Shown here piece by piece: positions 10,215-22,497 of a stretch of 64,000 nt of DNA. Made by a program: the position numbers and the translations under genes. The notes under the pieces were generated by a model. That model was not told where the DNA came from and made no database searches. It was given only the letters and a program-made list of their open reading frames with translations. Source of the stretch: Sodiomyces alkalinus F11 (lineage: Eukaryota > Ascomycota > Sordariomycetes > Glomerellales > Plectosphaerellaceae); the NCBI RefSeq assembly GCF_003711515.1, contig NW_021167081.1:2908483-2972482 (forward strand), in the 5' to 3' direction. Within the stretch, counting starts at the first letter, position 1; each line of letters starts with the position of its first letter.

Positions 10215-13200
10215 GGGCCTTTTAGTTTAAAAGATATCCGGTTTATTTAATATAATATCGATAAATAGGCCCCGGCGTAAAAGGCTATCCTAGAATAGGC
10301 TTTAAAGGCTTCGGCTAATATAGTCCTTATTCAGGAACCAGCCTGCGTCTCAATACTAGAAGGGTAGTTTATTCGGAACCACCCTGCTTTCTATACCGTT
10401 ACGCCTATATTCTCCGAAGCCTAGTTCGTCCCTATTAAGCCTAGGGTCCTTACTTATATAAGAAAGGGCTCTAGTATTGATTTCCTATACCGCGATAACC
10501 TTCCAGACGATATAGACGTGTAGATTATAGAGGTTTATTATCTATAGACCATTTATATTCTACACGTCTATAATTAGATAGAATAGGACCCCGAAATAAT
10601 AGGCTGAGGGCGGCCCCCTAGCCCTACCCCTTCTACCTCTTCCACTTCTTCTTCTTCTTTCCCCTCCTTTTTAGGCCCTAGAAGCCGGCCCTAGACCAAG
10701 GATCGAATGCTATAGGGCCTATAGGTCCCTAAGCCTACTCTTATTATAGGGGACTTTAATAGAAACCACTAGTAGTAGAACGGAGCTACTACTAACCAGG
10801 CTTCTATTAGGGCCTAGGGTCTAGTAGACTAGTTAGATAGCCTTAGAGCTACCTATTTAGTGGATTCTAAAGAAGTTAACTAAACGGGGGGACCCTTTTT
10901 AGGTCTAATCTTCGTCAAGAGTCGCTTATAGACCTAGCCTTTTATAAGCCCGGCTTTAATCGTCTCCGCTTCGATAAGTAGGAATATATCGAAAACACTA
11001 CCTCTCTACACCGCGCTATCCTCCTTTCGGCTACTATTTAGGCTTTAAAGGTTCTATAAATAAGTTCCTCCCGCCGGCTTATAACTGTAAACTGGTAGAT
11101 TAAGACCTATTTTCTAGTCCCCTAAAGAGCCTAGAACCTAGCCTTGATCAGGACATTTAAAAGGCTATTAATGCCTCGGACTAGGATTCTTTAGGCGGCT
11201 ACCTTTCGGATACTATTACCCTAGCGCTTCAGACTTGAGTGCCTAAGTTACGGGTCATAGGGCGTTCAAAGTCGTAGTGGACTAAAAAGCTAAAGGCCAT
11301 ACGAAAATCAGCTAACAGGGTCTTTAGGGCTTTATGAAAGGCAAAAAAGGGGGCCTCGGCTACCCAGGCGCCTTTACAAGCCTCCTAGAAAGAAGCTCGA
11401 AACGCCTACTATCGGGTGGTGAAAACAGCAAAAAGCGACCACTAGGAGGCCTTCCTAGCCCACGCCGAAGGCCCTGAAATCTTTAAGGCCTACAACTATA
11501 CGAAAATCGGCCTTAACGCGAAAATCCCACCGATTCAAACGCCTACGAAGCAGAAGGCCTACGCCTTCGAAGATAAATACAACGCCCTACTTTAGGACTT
11601 TTTTCCTATACCCTCCGGTACCGACGCCCCCGAAGCCCCTGTATTTATAGGCCCTTCGGGGGACCCAGGCCCCTCTTACCCTTCTAATAGTCCCTAGAGC
11701 CTAACTAGACCACGCAGTAAGGGCCTTAGAAGACCGTGGGAGTGGACTAGCCTTTAGGCTGCCGAACTATAACGCGCTATTTTTGGTGCTGCTAAGGGGA
11801 AAGCCCTAAGGCCTAATAGGATTAGTCTAAAGCCAATCTAGTAGGCCTATAAGGTTATCCCCGCGTCCTTTTTATAAGCCTATATAGCACTATTTATAGT
11901 AGGCTACTACCCTACCTACTTGAAAGAAGCCCTAGGAGTTATTTTACCGAAGCCGGGAAAGAAGGACTATTCTAATTCTAAGTCTTACAGAATTATAGCC
12001 CTTCTAAACTGCCTAGGTAAAGTCCTCAACTGTGTTATAGCTACTAGGCTTAGCTATATAGCTAATACCCGCGACGACCCTCTCTACCCTGGTTAGATAG
12101 GGGGAAGAAAGTAACGCTCTGCTATCGATATAGCCCTTCTACTCCTCCACTATATCGAAAAACAGCGTAAATCACGCTAAATTCCTGTGATTTCTACGCT
12201 ATTTTTAGATATTAAAGGAGCCTTCGATTACGTCGCCCGTCCCTAGCTACTTAGAACCCTTTAGAAACTCTAACTACCCTTAAACCTAGTTAAATAGGCA
12301 GCCTTTCTTACAGAAAACAGGCGAATCCAACTAACCTTCGAGGGGCAGGTCTAGCAGCCTACCCCCTTAAATATAGGTGTTCTAGAAGGCTCCCCGGTTT
12401 CCCCTATCCTTTTCCTCATTTATATTAGAAAGGTTTATAACAGGACCGGATTTTCAGGGTCTTTAGTTATCCTATATCGACGATTTTCAGCTATCTATAG
12501 CGTCTACGTCGACTAGGAAAAACTATAAAACCCTAGAAAAAGCCGTAGCCTCCCTTTTCGACGTAGTAAACGTTAACTAAGTCCTCTTCGACCCTAAAAA
12601 AACAGAGCTTATTCACTTCTATCGACAACGCTCTAAAGAAGATACTGCGGTTATTATAGGGGGGCACCTACTTAAACCCGCGTTAGGTGCTATTAGATAT
12701 CTAGAGATCTGGTTTAATCGTAAGCTATCCTTTAAAACCTATATCGAAAAACGATTAAACTCGGCTTTAGGGGCCCTAAACAGGCTATACAGGTTAGCTC
12801 GTTCGTAGAAGGGCTTTCTTTTCAGGCTTTGCTAGAGCTATATATAGCCTATATAGCCTCCCTAGCTGATTTTGGCTCGTAGCTCTAGTAGGACCCTAAA
12901 TCACGGAAAAAACACCTTGTGGATCGCCTAGAACGATTATAGTACGGGGCCCTAGTTAGACCCTTAGGTGCTTTCAGGGCGGCCCCTTTACGGCCTCTAG
13001 AACTCGAAGCAGTAGTCCCCCTAGCAGTGGTTCGGTTAACTATATTTAATAGGCTTTATGCCTTTAGAACCTTAAAGTTCCTACCGAACCACCCTATTAG
13101 ACGCTAGCTCCTACTAAGCGAAAACCACGAAGGCCTTAACCGGCTATAGAACCTTCTGCCTAGTATATAGCTATTTAGGGTAGGCCTAGAAATAGCGGCT

Positions 13201-14400
13201 TTAATAGGTTAGTCTTAGGCTATCGAGGGCCCTTCGCCTAGGTAGGACGCCCCCTGGGCTTCGGAACCCTTAGCGGATCTAAGGCCTTTTCCCCTAAAGA
13301 CCGGCCTATTATAGCTATTAACCCTGGCCCTGACCCTAACCCTGGCCCCGATACCCTCGATTAGAAAATAGCCTACCTCGAAGCCCTCGCTAAAATATAA
13401 TAAGGTCTAGGGGAATAGGCTACTGTGTTCTACACCGACGGCTCCCTAGGCCACCCTACTAGGCCCCCTAAAGGACCCTCGTAGGCTGTAGCCGCTATAA
13501 TATAGTGGACTAATACCGGAAGGCCCTGTAAAGCTATAGGCTTTAACCTAGGGGCCGCTACCGAAGTCGCGGACGCTGAATTATACGCTATTCTCCAGGC
13601 CCTTTACGCTTCCCTAGAGCAGACGCCGAGGCCCCTAGAGTGCTATATTTTTAGTGATTCCTAAGCGGCTATTGAGGAGCTTTAGCGCCCCTTATAGTAG
13701 CCTATAGAAGCTACAAACCTTATTTCACGCCTCAAATAACTAGGTATATCGGTTTCTGTGTAGTAGTGCCCCTCGTATATAGGAATAGAAGGGAACGAAC
13801 TAGCGGATAAGGTGGCTAAAAGGGCGTTAAACCCCGAAAAAGCTCCTAAATCCGTTAGCTTAGTTACCCTTAGCTACCTAAAACGCCGGGTAAATAAAGC
13901 CCTTATTTAAGACTAGAAAACCCTATAGAATCACGAAGAGGAGGAGGAGAAAAGAGGTAAATCGGTTCGATTAGGCCGCCTATATAGGCGATTAGTCCGC
14001 GATAACCTCCGTTTCTCCCGAAAACCACTACTAATATAAGGCCCTAGGTGGGTAAAATCGGCTTTTACGTAGTTAAAAACCGGCTTTGGATACCTAAAAA
14101 CGCACTAAAAAAGGGCCTAAAACTACGCTAATGACCGCTATTCCTGTCCCGGCTCCCCTATACAGGATACAGTATACCTTATTCTTTCCTGCCCTTTTTA
14201 TAAAGACTAACTAAAAGCCCTACGGGAAGCCCTAGCAGGCCTACCGCTATCTCTACTGCTATTATTTAGTACTAGAAAAGGAATACAGGCTCTACAGGCC
14301 TATCTTTTAGGTACTAAGATAGCTTCGGCGGAGTGGTACAGGGCGCAAACCACGATTCCTGCGGTCTAGTTATTTGGCCTTGGTTTATTATCTATTAGGT
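10215..14400 (+). pseudogene. LINE ORF2 remnant: endonuclease, RT, RNase H
   Basis: The replication protein of the LINE, which nicks the target and reverse-transcribes from the nick. APE-like endonuclease is at about 10225-10920 (NIVLIQEPA near 10318; TLIIGDFNRNH near 10740). A Ser-rich linker is encoded by a pyrimidine tract at 10620-10670. RT is at about 11760-12650 (RIIALLNCLGKVLN; LFLDIKGAFDYVARP near 12205; YIDDF near 12470). RNase H is at about 13420-13880 (FYTDGSLG, DAELYAILQA, IFSDS, GIEGNELADK). A Cys-rich tail lies near 14140-14220 (YSCPGSP, LSCPFY). At least one frameshift seems to lie around the YIDDF box, and many TAG/TAA interrupt it. Non-functional. Confidence 0.85.
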
Positions 14401-14551
14401 TAATTAGGCAGATTATTACGGAGGACTTTCTTTGTTTATTACTACTACACTTTATTTTACTATACCTAGCTTCTGATAGCGTTTAGTCCTTAGGGCGATA
14501 GGCGCCGCGCCATAGCTTTATGGCTGCATTCGCGTAATAAATCAAAACAGA
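14401..14551 (+). other. LINE 3' UTR
   Basis: Sequence between the end of ORF2 homology and the inferred LINE 3' end. The last part (CATAGCTTTATGGCTGCATTC, AATAAATC) still has CA/TG bases. No poly(A) longer than a few bases is visible. Confidence 0.5.
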
Positions 14552-16290
14552 AAAAGAAGTATCCAAGAAGCCCTAACACAGTACCTCGCGTTAAAGAATA
14601 ATAGCTATATCGTTTTCCATATAATAAGCTTTCTCTTCTTTAGTTATTTACTACAAGATCTCGTAAAAGACTATAATGCCCTTCTTTTTATGGGCCTTAT
14701 AGTAGCGTGTGATTATAGCGGCATATCGAGTTATTATTTTAGCTAGGTCCGTGTTATTAACGTAGTGCTTAGCTAACTATTCCCGCTTATATCCTCTAAC
14801 ACACCGAGTATATTACGCTTAGCGAGGTATACTAACTTACGTATACACTAAAGCCCCACGAGTAAGCCTAGTTCTACGGTATTCTATAATATTATAGTCA
14901 ACTATATTTTTATTAAGGGACGCTACCGCCTAGATAGCGACCGGGAGTAATAGTATAATAGCTCGGGAATACTGTTTAATCTCGCGAAACGTTTAATCTC
15001 TATACGTAAACTTAGTAAAATATACTAACTAGGATAGGTCCTTTAGACTAACCCCGGAGCCTTTAATAGCCTAGGTATTTAGTATTTTGAGACTAGAGCG
15101 GGCGAATATACGTTTAGCTAGAGGCGATAACGTATAACCCTAGTAAGGGCGTTTAGTGCCCGCGACTGGCGATAGCGCGCTAATAGTAGACCATATAGCA
15201 GTACCTAAATGTAAACCGGCCAGAATATCTACCACGCTTTAGATAACTAGCACGGGTATAGCCTATAGTAATCATAGGAAGCTTTTTACCTCGGCGATAC
15301 GTGGCTTAATATTGGCTAAATAGCCGGCTATTTTAGCTAGGAAGTCTGCCCCGCTAGTTTTATTACTTTATAAGCGGTCTACCGAGTTTATAAGCTTAAT
15401 ACTTAGCGATGCGAGCTTATAGACTATCTAGAGAATATAGGTGGGGATTATCGAGTCTTATAGCTATAACGGTAGCGTGTTAACTTTAGCCGGTATACCC
15501 GTGGCCGTGGGAGTGCTAGTCCGTGGTAAAGAGGAGCCTAATAAGGTCATAGTAGTACCTAAACGGCGATAGAAGGCGGGGTTTAATAGGCATTAGCTAT
15601 TAAAGGCCTTAGGAGCCTTATAGCGGGCTATCGCGAGGTATTACTCGAAGGTTTTGGAGTATTAAGGCTAATTAGCGATGTTGATATTATTATCTAATAA
15701 AAACTACGGCTAAGGGTATAGGGTAGTAATCTACTCCGCGATATCGACGGTGATAGCACGCTCCGCCTCCTTTACTAGGGCGAATACTATATAGCAGAGT
15801 CGACAGTTAAGGGAGTTATTATACCCGGCGTTAATAGCTTCTTGATAGTACCGTGCGACTATGCTTTTATTATCTTAGCATTATTAATTAAATACTAAAC
15901 TAGTAGATTATAGCGTAGTAATAATATAGTTCTTATTACTAAATAGAGTAAATGCCCTAAAGTATCCTTTAAATATAAGCCCGGCCACTAACTTATCTTT
16001 AGCAAAGTACTAAGAGAACTCTCACTAAAACTCAGGATCTTTAGACCTATAGATATCGGTTAGGTATTTAATAATATAGTATAATAGAAGGCTTATAATA
16101 AATAAGGGGTTTACGGGGTAAAAGCCTAATAAACTAAGGAAGTGGAAAGGGTATATACGGGATATAACGAGATAATAACTAAGGAACCACGGCGTATTCG
16201 CTTTATAAGTTATAATAGTGATTATATACGAGAATTAGGGATCAGGTTACTTATAAAAATAGCTGTAATAATAAAGAGTAGGAGAAGATT
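14552..16290 (-). pseudogene. Unidentified RIP-degraded minus-strand coding remnant
   Basis: On the minus strand a coherent protein-like reading is visible, best at about 15770-14900. It includes ITVDIAE, an Ala/Leu/Pro-rich part and a basic stretch GTKRPYQGYTLSPLAKRIFA, then KILNTQAIKGSGVSLKDL. Stops are almost all TAG/TAA at likely Gln/Trp positions. It lies downstream of the gypsy-3 chromodomain on the same strand and could be an accessory frame of that element or a separate sequence truncated by the LINE at its left. I do not recognise the family. The plus-strand open frame at 16142-16360 looks like a shadow of the gypsy-3 tail. Confidence 0.35.
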
Positions 16291-19200
16291 GGTAAGCGTG
16301 GCCGGCGTACAGAGAATTCTTCATAGTCGGGCAGGAGGGCGGGCTAATCTAGCAGAATAGCGCGGTTTATATGATTATTATTATTATTTCGCGCCGTTTT
16401 CTTTTATATACCTCCTATTCGAAGATCGGATAACCCTTATACTTTCCTTTATTCGAGTTCGAGGTTATTCTCTATACGTAAATAGCGCGTGGTTACCTCG
16501 GGTAACTTATTTTCCTTATTCGGTGCCGGGCAAGGCTATAAGGCTAAGCCGGTATTCCTTAAAGGCTTTTTACTTTAAGTGTCTTTTAAGTCTTTAGTCC
16601 TTTTAATATCCCCTAGTCCTAATACTTTATCCAGTTTTACTCCTTTCGTTACTGCCCGTAAAGTCTCTAAGGCTTTTTATTATTCTTTAAAGGCCTTAAC
16701 TATTTCCGGTACGTTTATAGCTTCCTTTAGTATCTAAATATTATACTAATTACGCTATCCGTTCTATCGGGTTAGGTGCTAGATATAAGGCTTACCGCGG
16801 CCTTTCGTAGTGACTCTTCTATCTAGGATAGCTCTAATCTCGTAATACTTATATAGGTTGCACTATTCGTGTCTATCCTTATTAAGGTCGCCGGGCTAAA
16901 TAGGCGCTTTCTTAGCAGTCTAGCTAGGAAATAAGTCTATATCTAGTTCCTTCGCCGGTTATAGATAGGTAATACTAATAACGGGATAGGTATTAAGCGT
17001 TATAGATAGTTTTATAGGGTATACTAGTAGTAAGACCTATTTCTTAACCTTAAATAGGCCTATCCGCTACTAACCGAGCTTTATTAAGGGCTTACTAAGT
17101 AATAAATAGCTATACCTAAGCTTAATAAAGATAAAGTCCCTTCGGGCAAACCGAATACTTTAATACTTCTTATTATATAGCCTTTTTCTATATATCCAAG
17201 CCAGGGCGATAAATTGCTTAGGGCCTTTCTAAAATAGTTCTTAGGCGAATTACGGATTAGTATATCTGATTATATTAAGGGGGCTATTAGTTCGGATACT
17301 ATATAGTAGTTTATTTAGCGAGTAGCCTGGAACTTTGCTAAAGGCGTTATTCAAGTGAAACTATAAGGCGATAATGCCCTGTATTTGTAGGATATCCGGG
17401 TAAGTAGCGAGGAATATACGGATAGCGATCTTAATAATCTAAATCTTCTAATCTAATAGACTATCTATATACAGGTACTATACCGTGGAGAACTTAAATA
17501 GCGTGCCCGCCTTTTTCTAGAGTGCCGTCTAGAATGTTAATAGGAACTTTAGATTATAATCCGAGATAATATCTTCAGAAATACCCTAGTTCCCGAGTTA
17601 GAGAAATTAAAAGAGGATATATGCCTAGTCCTTAGCTATATAAGTACTATAGCTAGAGATAAGAAGGGTAGCTTTGGTAAACTTATCTATTACTATAAGG
17701 AGGGAGTTAAATAAAAGGAATCCCTCCTTTTATTAGGGAGAACCGGCTAAGGGCACCTCGGGTAGCCTAATACTAAAGTCTATAGCGACAGTATAGAATA
17801 CAATAAAGGGAGTTATAATTAGCTATATTTCGCGAAGTAGGCGTTAGTGATTAGTCTAATTAGTAGCGTAGGTTAAGTAGTTAGCGATATAAGACTCGAT
17901 CTCCTTATAAAGCCTAGGAATAGCGAATCGGCTAACTGACTCGGACTAGGTTCTTTTAATACCGAATTAGTAGCGCCTATTATAGGCGGCCTAGATAAAC
18001 TCTTAATAGAAGGAGAATAGGATATAAAAATAACGCTTCCCGCTCTGTTTTAGGTAATAAAGGAGACTATTATCTAACTTAAAGAGGATCTTAACGGGTA
18101 AATTATAGTCCTATAACTAAATAAGGATAAGCCCTTATTTAGAGTTATTAGCGTAACTATCGCTCATTCTTTATTATAGGTCGGCGTTTATCTTAAGCTT
18201 AAAGAATTAGTAAATAGCGTAATCGCGCTAAATCCGTTCTAGCTCCTTATTATCTTCCGCTTCCGGAGGGTCTGTTATAGGTAGTAATAAAAGGATATCG
18301 GCTACGATATTTATTTTACTAGGGATATACCGATAGTCTAACTAAAACTAGCTAAGGAACTCCGAGGAGAGAATAAGCTTTATATTTAGCCGGATTTTAT
18401 TAGTACTAGATACCGTAGTCGACTTTATAATCCTAATAATAGCGGTATAATCTATAAGAATAATAGTTAGATTATAATGGGCGGAATAGATAATAGTCCG
18501 GGTCTTATAAATAGCCCATACTAGGGAAGTACCCTTTAATTCGGCCGGCTAGTACTTTTACTTAGCGGTATTAAGACTCTTATTAATATAAAGTACCGGA
18601 CGGATAAGGGTCTTATTAATAATACCCTTAGCGAGCTATTTAGTTTCGTTAACGAGTTAGAATAGTATAGCTAAGAACCCATACTCCTTAAAGGCGTTTA
18701 GCTAAATAAAGAGAATCTTTCCTCGGTTATAGTAGAAAAGGCAGATATTAGAGGTAAGGGCGCCTTTAATATCTATAGATTACGCCGATTCTTGAGCTAT
18801 AAGTTCGAATACCCTACGTTTAGTATAGGGCTGACACGCTTATACCTTATCCTTACTAAGCTAATAAGCTTCGGCGAGTAGAGTAATCTTTTATTGCTAA
18901 GAGGAGGCGATTCGGTAAGCAAACCTCGGGATAAGGTACCGTGACTATCCGGTTATACTAATCTAATACTTAAGCGATTCGAGCGATATTAGTAGGCGGA
19001 CTTTCTGTAGGGCCTTAGTGCGTTCTTTGGTATTAAAGAGGCTTAAACCGTTAACCTTAAATCCTAGGAGCTAGACTAATAGGTAGCCGATAAAGGATTT
19101 ACCCGGGTAATAAAGATCCGCTTTTAATTAAATAGCGATAAGACGGTCTTTAAATACTAGGCGTATTCTATTTCGGTATCGGGGGCTATAATAATATCAT

Positions 19201-20451
19201 TAATTAAGGCGGCGGCCAATATTTTATACGGTCGAAGCAGCCTATCTATATAGCGTGAAATATAGACTAATAAATTACGGAAGCCTATAAGCGCGATCTT
19301 CGAATATTCCTATCCCCGATATATAATAATAGTAAACCTTTTACGGCACGGCTTATATACTAGGAATTAGTAAAAGAAAGCTTAGGCGTTAGTAACGGAG
19401 ATAGACTTCTTCCCCCGGAGCCGCCGGATTACCTTATCTTATAACGGTATCGGGTACACGTTAAGAGTAATAACTTTATTTAGGGCATAAAGGTTAACCA
19501 CTATCCGGCCTTTATATTTCCCGTTTATAGTTTACTATATAATAAATACTAGGGCTCTAAATAGTCTAGGCTATATTAGCTACTCTATTCGTCCTTACTT
19601 ATAGAGTTCCTTAGGGTCTTAGCTAAGAAGTTTTAGTCGTCGCGACTAAGCGGGTATAGCTTTTAGCTAATCTTCTAGTTATATTATCCGTCGACTAAAA
19701 AGACCTTTATATATTCTTCGAGAGGTATATCGATAACGCCTTAATTAGTCTAAACCTTCGCATACTTCTTGATAATCCTCCTAAACCTGTATATAAAGCG
19801 GTTACTATATCGGTAAATCATTACTCCCTTTTTAATACTCTTCGTAAGAGCGTTTAGGCCTTTAGTGATATTTAGCTTACCTTCGGACGTGATATACCTA
19901 TAAAAGATATTACCTTCGCCCTTAATAGGCGGTTCCTCCTTTATACGCTTAAGCGGGATATCTTAAGTGTTGTCGCGGTCGGTATACTAATAGCCTTCCG
20001 CGTAGAATAGCTTTATATAGCCTAGCTTAGTGCCTTATAGCATAACTAATAGTCGGGTATCGGCGTTAAATATAGGTATTATAGCTTAGTCGTTAAGAAT
20101 ACAACTCGGGGAGCCTTCTATATCCGGGAAAGACTCTAGGAAATTAAGGCTAATATCAGGTTTATTAATCGGTATAACCCTATACGCTTATAGCGGAATA
20201 ATTAAGTGTTTAGCGGCCTTAGGCTTCCGCTAGATTAAAGAATATTTAGTATATACACTTATAGAAACCGTTAGGCCTTAGTAGGCACTAATACGAATAA
20301 CTTCCCACGTATTAAGGATATCTAGGCTATTGGGATAGTTAAACTCCTATTCTAGGAGAAGACCGGCGTTAAGCTTAGGTATAACCTAAGCCCTAATATA
20401 TAGGCGGCTAATCTTTATCGTATTCTCTATTATACCTCGAACTATCACGGT

Positions 20452-20456
20452 AAAGG
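20452..20456. repeat. Left TSD of solo copia LTR (AAAGG)
   Basis: AAAGG precedes the LTR start. An identical AAAGG is at 20732-20736. Confidence 0.85.
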
Positions 20457-20731
20457 TATCGTATAGGGAAACGGACCACGATATAGTTCCTAGGGGATCT
20501 ATGCCTTACTAAGGGCTTCCGATCTTAGGGACCTCGGGTATTAGGATATAATAAGGGCGGATACCGGAAAAGACCGGATAGGATCTAAATAACATAGTAT
20601 CTATAACAGAGTCTTCACCACCTAAATCAAGGGTATAAGAGACTTATATAGATATAACGTAATTTAATACACATATACGAGATTTCTGCTCTATTAAGTT
20701 AATTATACAAGTGCTATTTTAACGTGCCATG
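20457..20731 (+). repeat. Solo LTR of the copia-A/B family inside gypsy-3
   Basis: 275 bp matching the copia-A/B LTR in plus orientation (TATCGTATAGG start; GGATACCGGAAAAGACCGG and ACGAGATTTCTGCTC blocks). No copia internal sequence follows, so it arose by LTR-LTR recombination or is a remnant. It is flanked by AAAGG on both sides. Removing it with one TSD copy rejoins the gypsy-3 protease reading frame. Confidence 0.88.
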
Positions 20732-20910
20732 AAAGGTAGCCTATCCTAAGCTCTTTATCAATCCTATACCCTATGATATAGCGCATTTAGGGGAATCGGT
20801 ATACTTATCAGGGAATCGACTAAGGAGCTACTAGCTTACTATATAGCGAGAGGCTCCTAAGTTAATATAAATATTGAATATTACGCTTATAGGGGAACTA
20901 TAAGCTTAGA

Positions 20911-22070
20911 TCCGGGCGTATATATACCCGTAAGGATTATTAAAGAGATCCCTAACTTCCTGGATAACGCTGTTAATTAGCGGCGAGTCCTATGCGTCCT
21001 GCCTGTTTAATTAGTATAGGTAAGAGTAAGTCTTCTTATATCGGATAGTGTCTGGATTTACTCTGGTAGGTTAATAGTATTTACTATACTTTTAGCGTAC
21101 TTAGTAGAGATCGGTATACTTAGGTATAAATTCGGGTTTATCGGCGATTTAGTATAGTTAATTACCCTGTTTATTTTCCACGTTATCCTTATCCTCGGAC
21201 TTTATAAAACCCTCGGAGTTTATCTCGGTATTGTAATACTTATTTTCGGGCTTTATATTAGTATTATATCCGGATATAGGTTTGGTAAATATCATTTTAG
21301 TGGAGGCGTTAACCTAGTATCGGAGTTAGTCCCGGCGATAATCCCTATACGGATAATTGGACTACTTATTAGCGTTATTAGTTAAGAGTCGCTAACCCTT
21401 ATTATTAGTAAGGTAATTAGCGTTTAATACTAATAGCACGCGATTTTTGCTTTAGTAGCAGAACTAGCTTAGTCCCGGGGAGCGATAGTTAGGCTAAGGG
21501 GTATAGCGATACTCCGGTGTTAGGCTACAGCATTAGGTATAATACTACGAAGTAGGCTACTAAACTACTATAACAGATAACGGAGCGCTATATATTCCGC
21601 GGTCGGTCTTAATAAGATTATATTAGCTAATAAGCTAGCGTTAGGTTCTCTGTGTATAGTTCTGATACTATCCGGGTATTAGACTAGCTAGGTTATCTGT
21701 AAAGTAGGCCTAATTTATATCGGGTCGTAGGCGAATTTTTATTATAGCTAGATTAGCGTTTAGCTTATCCTAGATAATAGATAAGTATTTCCCCTTAGGT
21801 TTATCGGCTACCTTAGCTAGTTAGACTACTCCGTTAGTGAATACAGGGAGGTTATAACGGTTAACGATATTTTTTAGGGTATACTTTTCTCGGCGTAGCT
21901 TATATTCGCCTTCTTCGTGCGGGAGTTAGAACCGTCTTTTAAGGATATCCTTTTAGTCTTTTAGGGTGGTTTACTAGTTATAGAATATACGGTTACCGCT
22001 ATCTAGACTGTACTCTCTCTGTTCTCTTAACAACTACTCGTTTAGGAGAGCTAGACTCTCCCTTGAATGT
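20911..22070 (-). pseudogene. Gypsy-3 gag-like remnant
   Basis: Minus-strand frame between the 5' LTR and the protease. Readable parts include RRFQLPHEEGEYKLRREKYT, FTNGVVQLAKVADKPKGKYL and a long Gln/Tyr/Pro-rich region (about 21700-21300). Position between LTR and protease suggests gag. No zinc knuckle was identified, so this rests on context. Confidence 0.5.
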
Positions 22071-22287
22071 TTTTATTAGTCTAATCAGGTCAAAAACCAC
22101 TAAGGACGCCGAGTAAATCCGCCTCCGAGCACTATATTAAGACCGTTGACGCATAATCTGGCTCAGAATCGTAAACAGGATATTAAATAGACAGGGAGGG
22201 TAATCCAGATATATCACGTAGTATAACTAAAACAGGACCTATAAAACTACGATCTTTAAGGAAGACATCGAATTATTGGTCTTAGGT

Positions 22288-22497
22288 TGATGAGGGTAAC
22301 GTAACTTAAACTAAACTAATACCTTAATTGTGGCAAAAGATATAATAAGAAGGGATAATAATAGATAACATAGTCTACTAAGGGACCGTCTAGCTAGTAT
22401 TCATTATACAGGAGGGTCGTAGCCGTGCCGGAACCCGTTTTTCTAGGTTATATAACCAGCCGTAGCCTTGCAGTAAAAGCGTATCTACGCGGTTATA
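22288..22497 (-). repeat. Probable 5' LTR of gypsy-3
   Basis: On the minus strand this begins TATAACCGCGTAGATACG, nearly the same as the first 20 bases of the gypsy-2 LTR (24344). It also shares a TTATATAAC block further in. It is relatively rich in CA/TG compared with the rest of gypsy-3. The inner boundary (about 22288) is an estimate, as no partner LTR was found. Confidence 0.55.

Larger units (their letters stand above)
1036..14551 (+). mobile_element. Tad1-like LINE (non-LTR retrotransposon), split by gypsy-1
   Basis: A plus-strand non-LTR retrotransposon of about 6.2 kb once the nested gypsy-1 is removed. In order it shows a GC-richer 5' UTR starting near a GGGGGGACC motif, ORF1 with a zinc-knuckle region (about 10000-10185), and ORF2. 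ORF2 has an APE-type endonuclease (GDFN near 10745), reverse transcriptase (FLDIKGAFDY near 12205; YIDDF near 12470), RNase H (FYTDGS near 13430; SDS and GNELADK motifs) and a terminal Cys-rich segment. The 3' end is near AATAAATCAAAACAG (14537-14551), followed by an A-rich stretch. No LTRs flank it. RNase H after RT plus APE endonuclease fits the Tad1 clade of fungal LINEs. The 5' and 3' limits are estimates, and I could not find a target duplication. Confidence 0.8.
16291..20910 (-). pseudogene. Gypsy-3 pol remnant with chromodomain
   Basis: Minus-strand polyprotein. Protease-like YINLGASRYIVSQQLL is near 20850, and its frame continues on the other side of the solo copia LTR (ATFTVIVRG). 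The RT catalytic box at about 19181-19209 reads LINDIIIAP, so the first Asp of the DD pair is Asn, a G-to-A change. Integrase runs about 17950-17400, with a Cys pair (ASCLTCATNQTN), TIDFSIRLP, ISDYDLKFL and the region ending VYYLQIDSQ. A chromodomain is at about 16880-16700 (YEIRAILDRRVTTKGRGKP). A Lys/Asn-rich tail follows (APNKENKLPEV). Numerous TAG/TAA. Domain assignments are by eye. Confidence 0.8.
16291..22497 (-). mobile_element. Gypsy-3: minus-strand Ty3/gypsy chromovirus, 3' end not found
   Basis: Reading right to left: a 5' LTR-like end (22497 down to about 22288), gag-like sequence (22070-20940), protease (about 20880-20380), RT (about 19600-18950), integrase (about 17950-17400) and chromodomain (about 16880-16700). 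The order marks a chromovirus. It is interrupted by a solo copia LTR (20457-20731) and is heavily RIP-mutated. I could not find a matching LTR at the left end, so the 3' boundary is uncertain. The element may have lost its 3' LTR or may extend into 14552-16290. Confidence 0.75.

Noticed and set aside
13318..13352. CCCTAACCCTGG-like bases as a telomeric repeat
   Set aside because: Only a couple of imperfect units, inside the LINE ORF2 reading frame.
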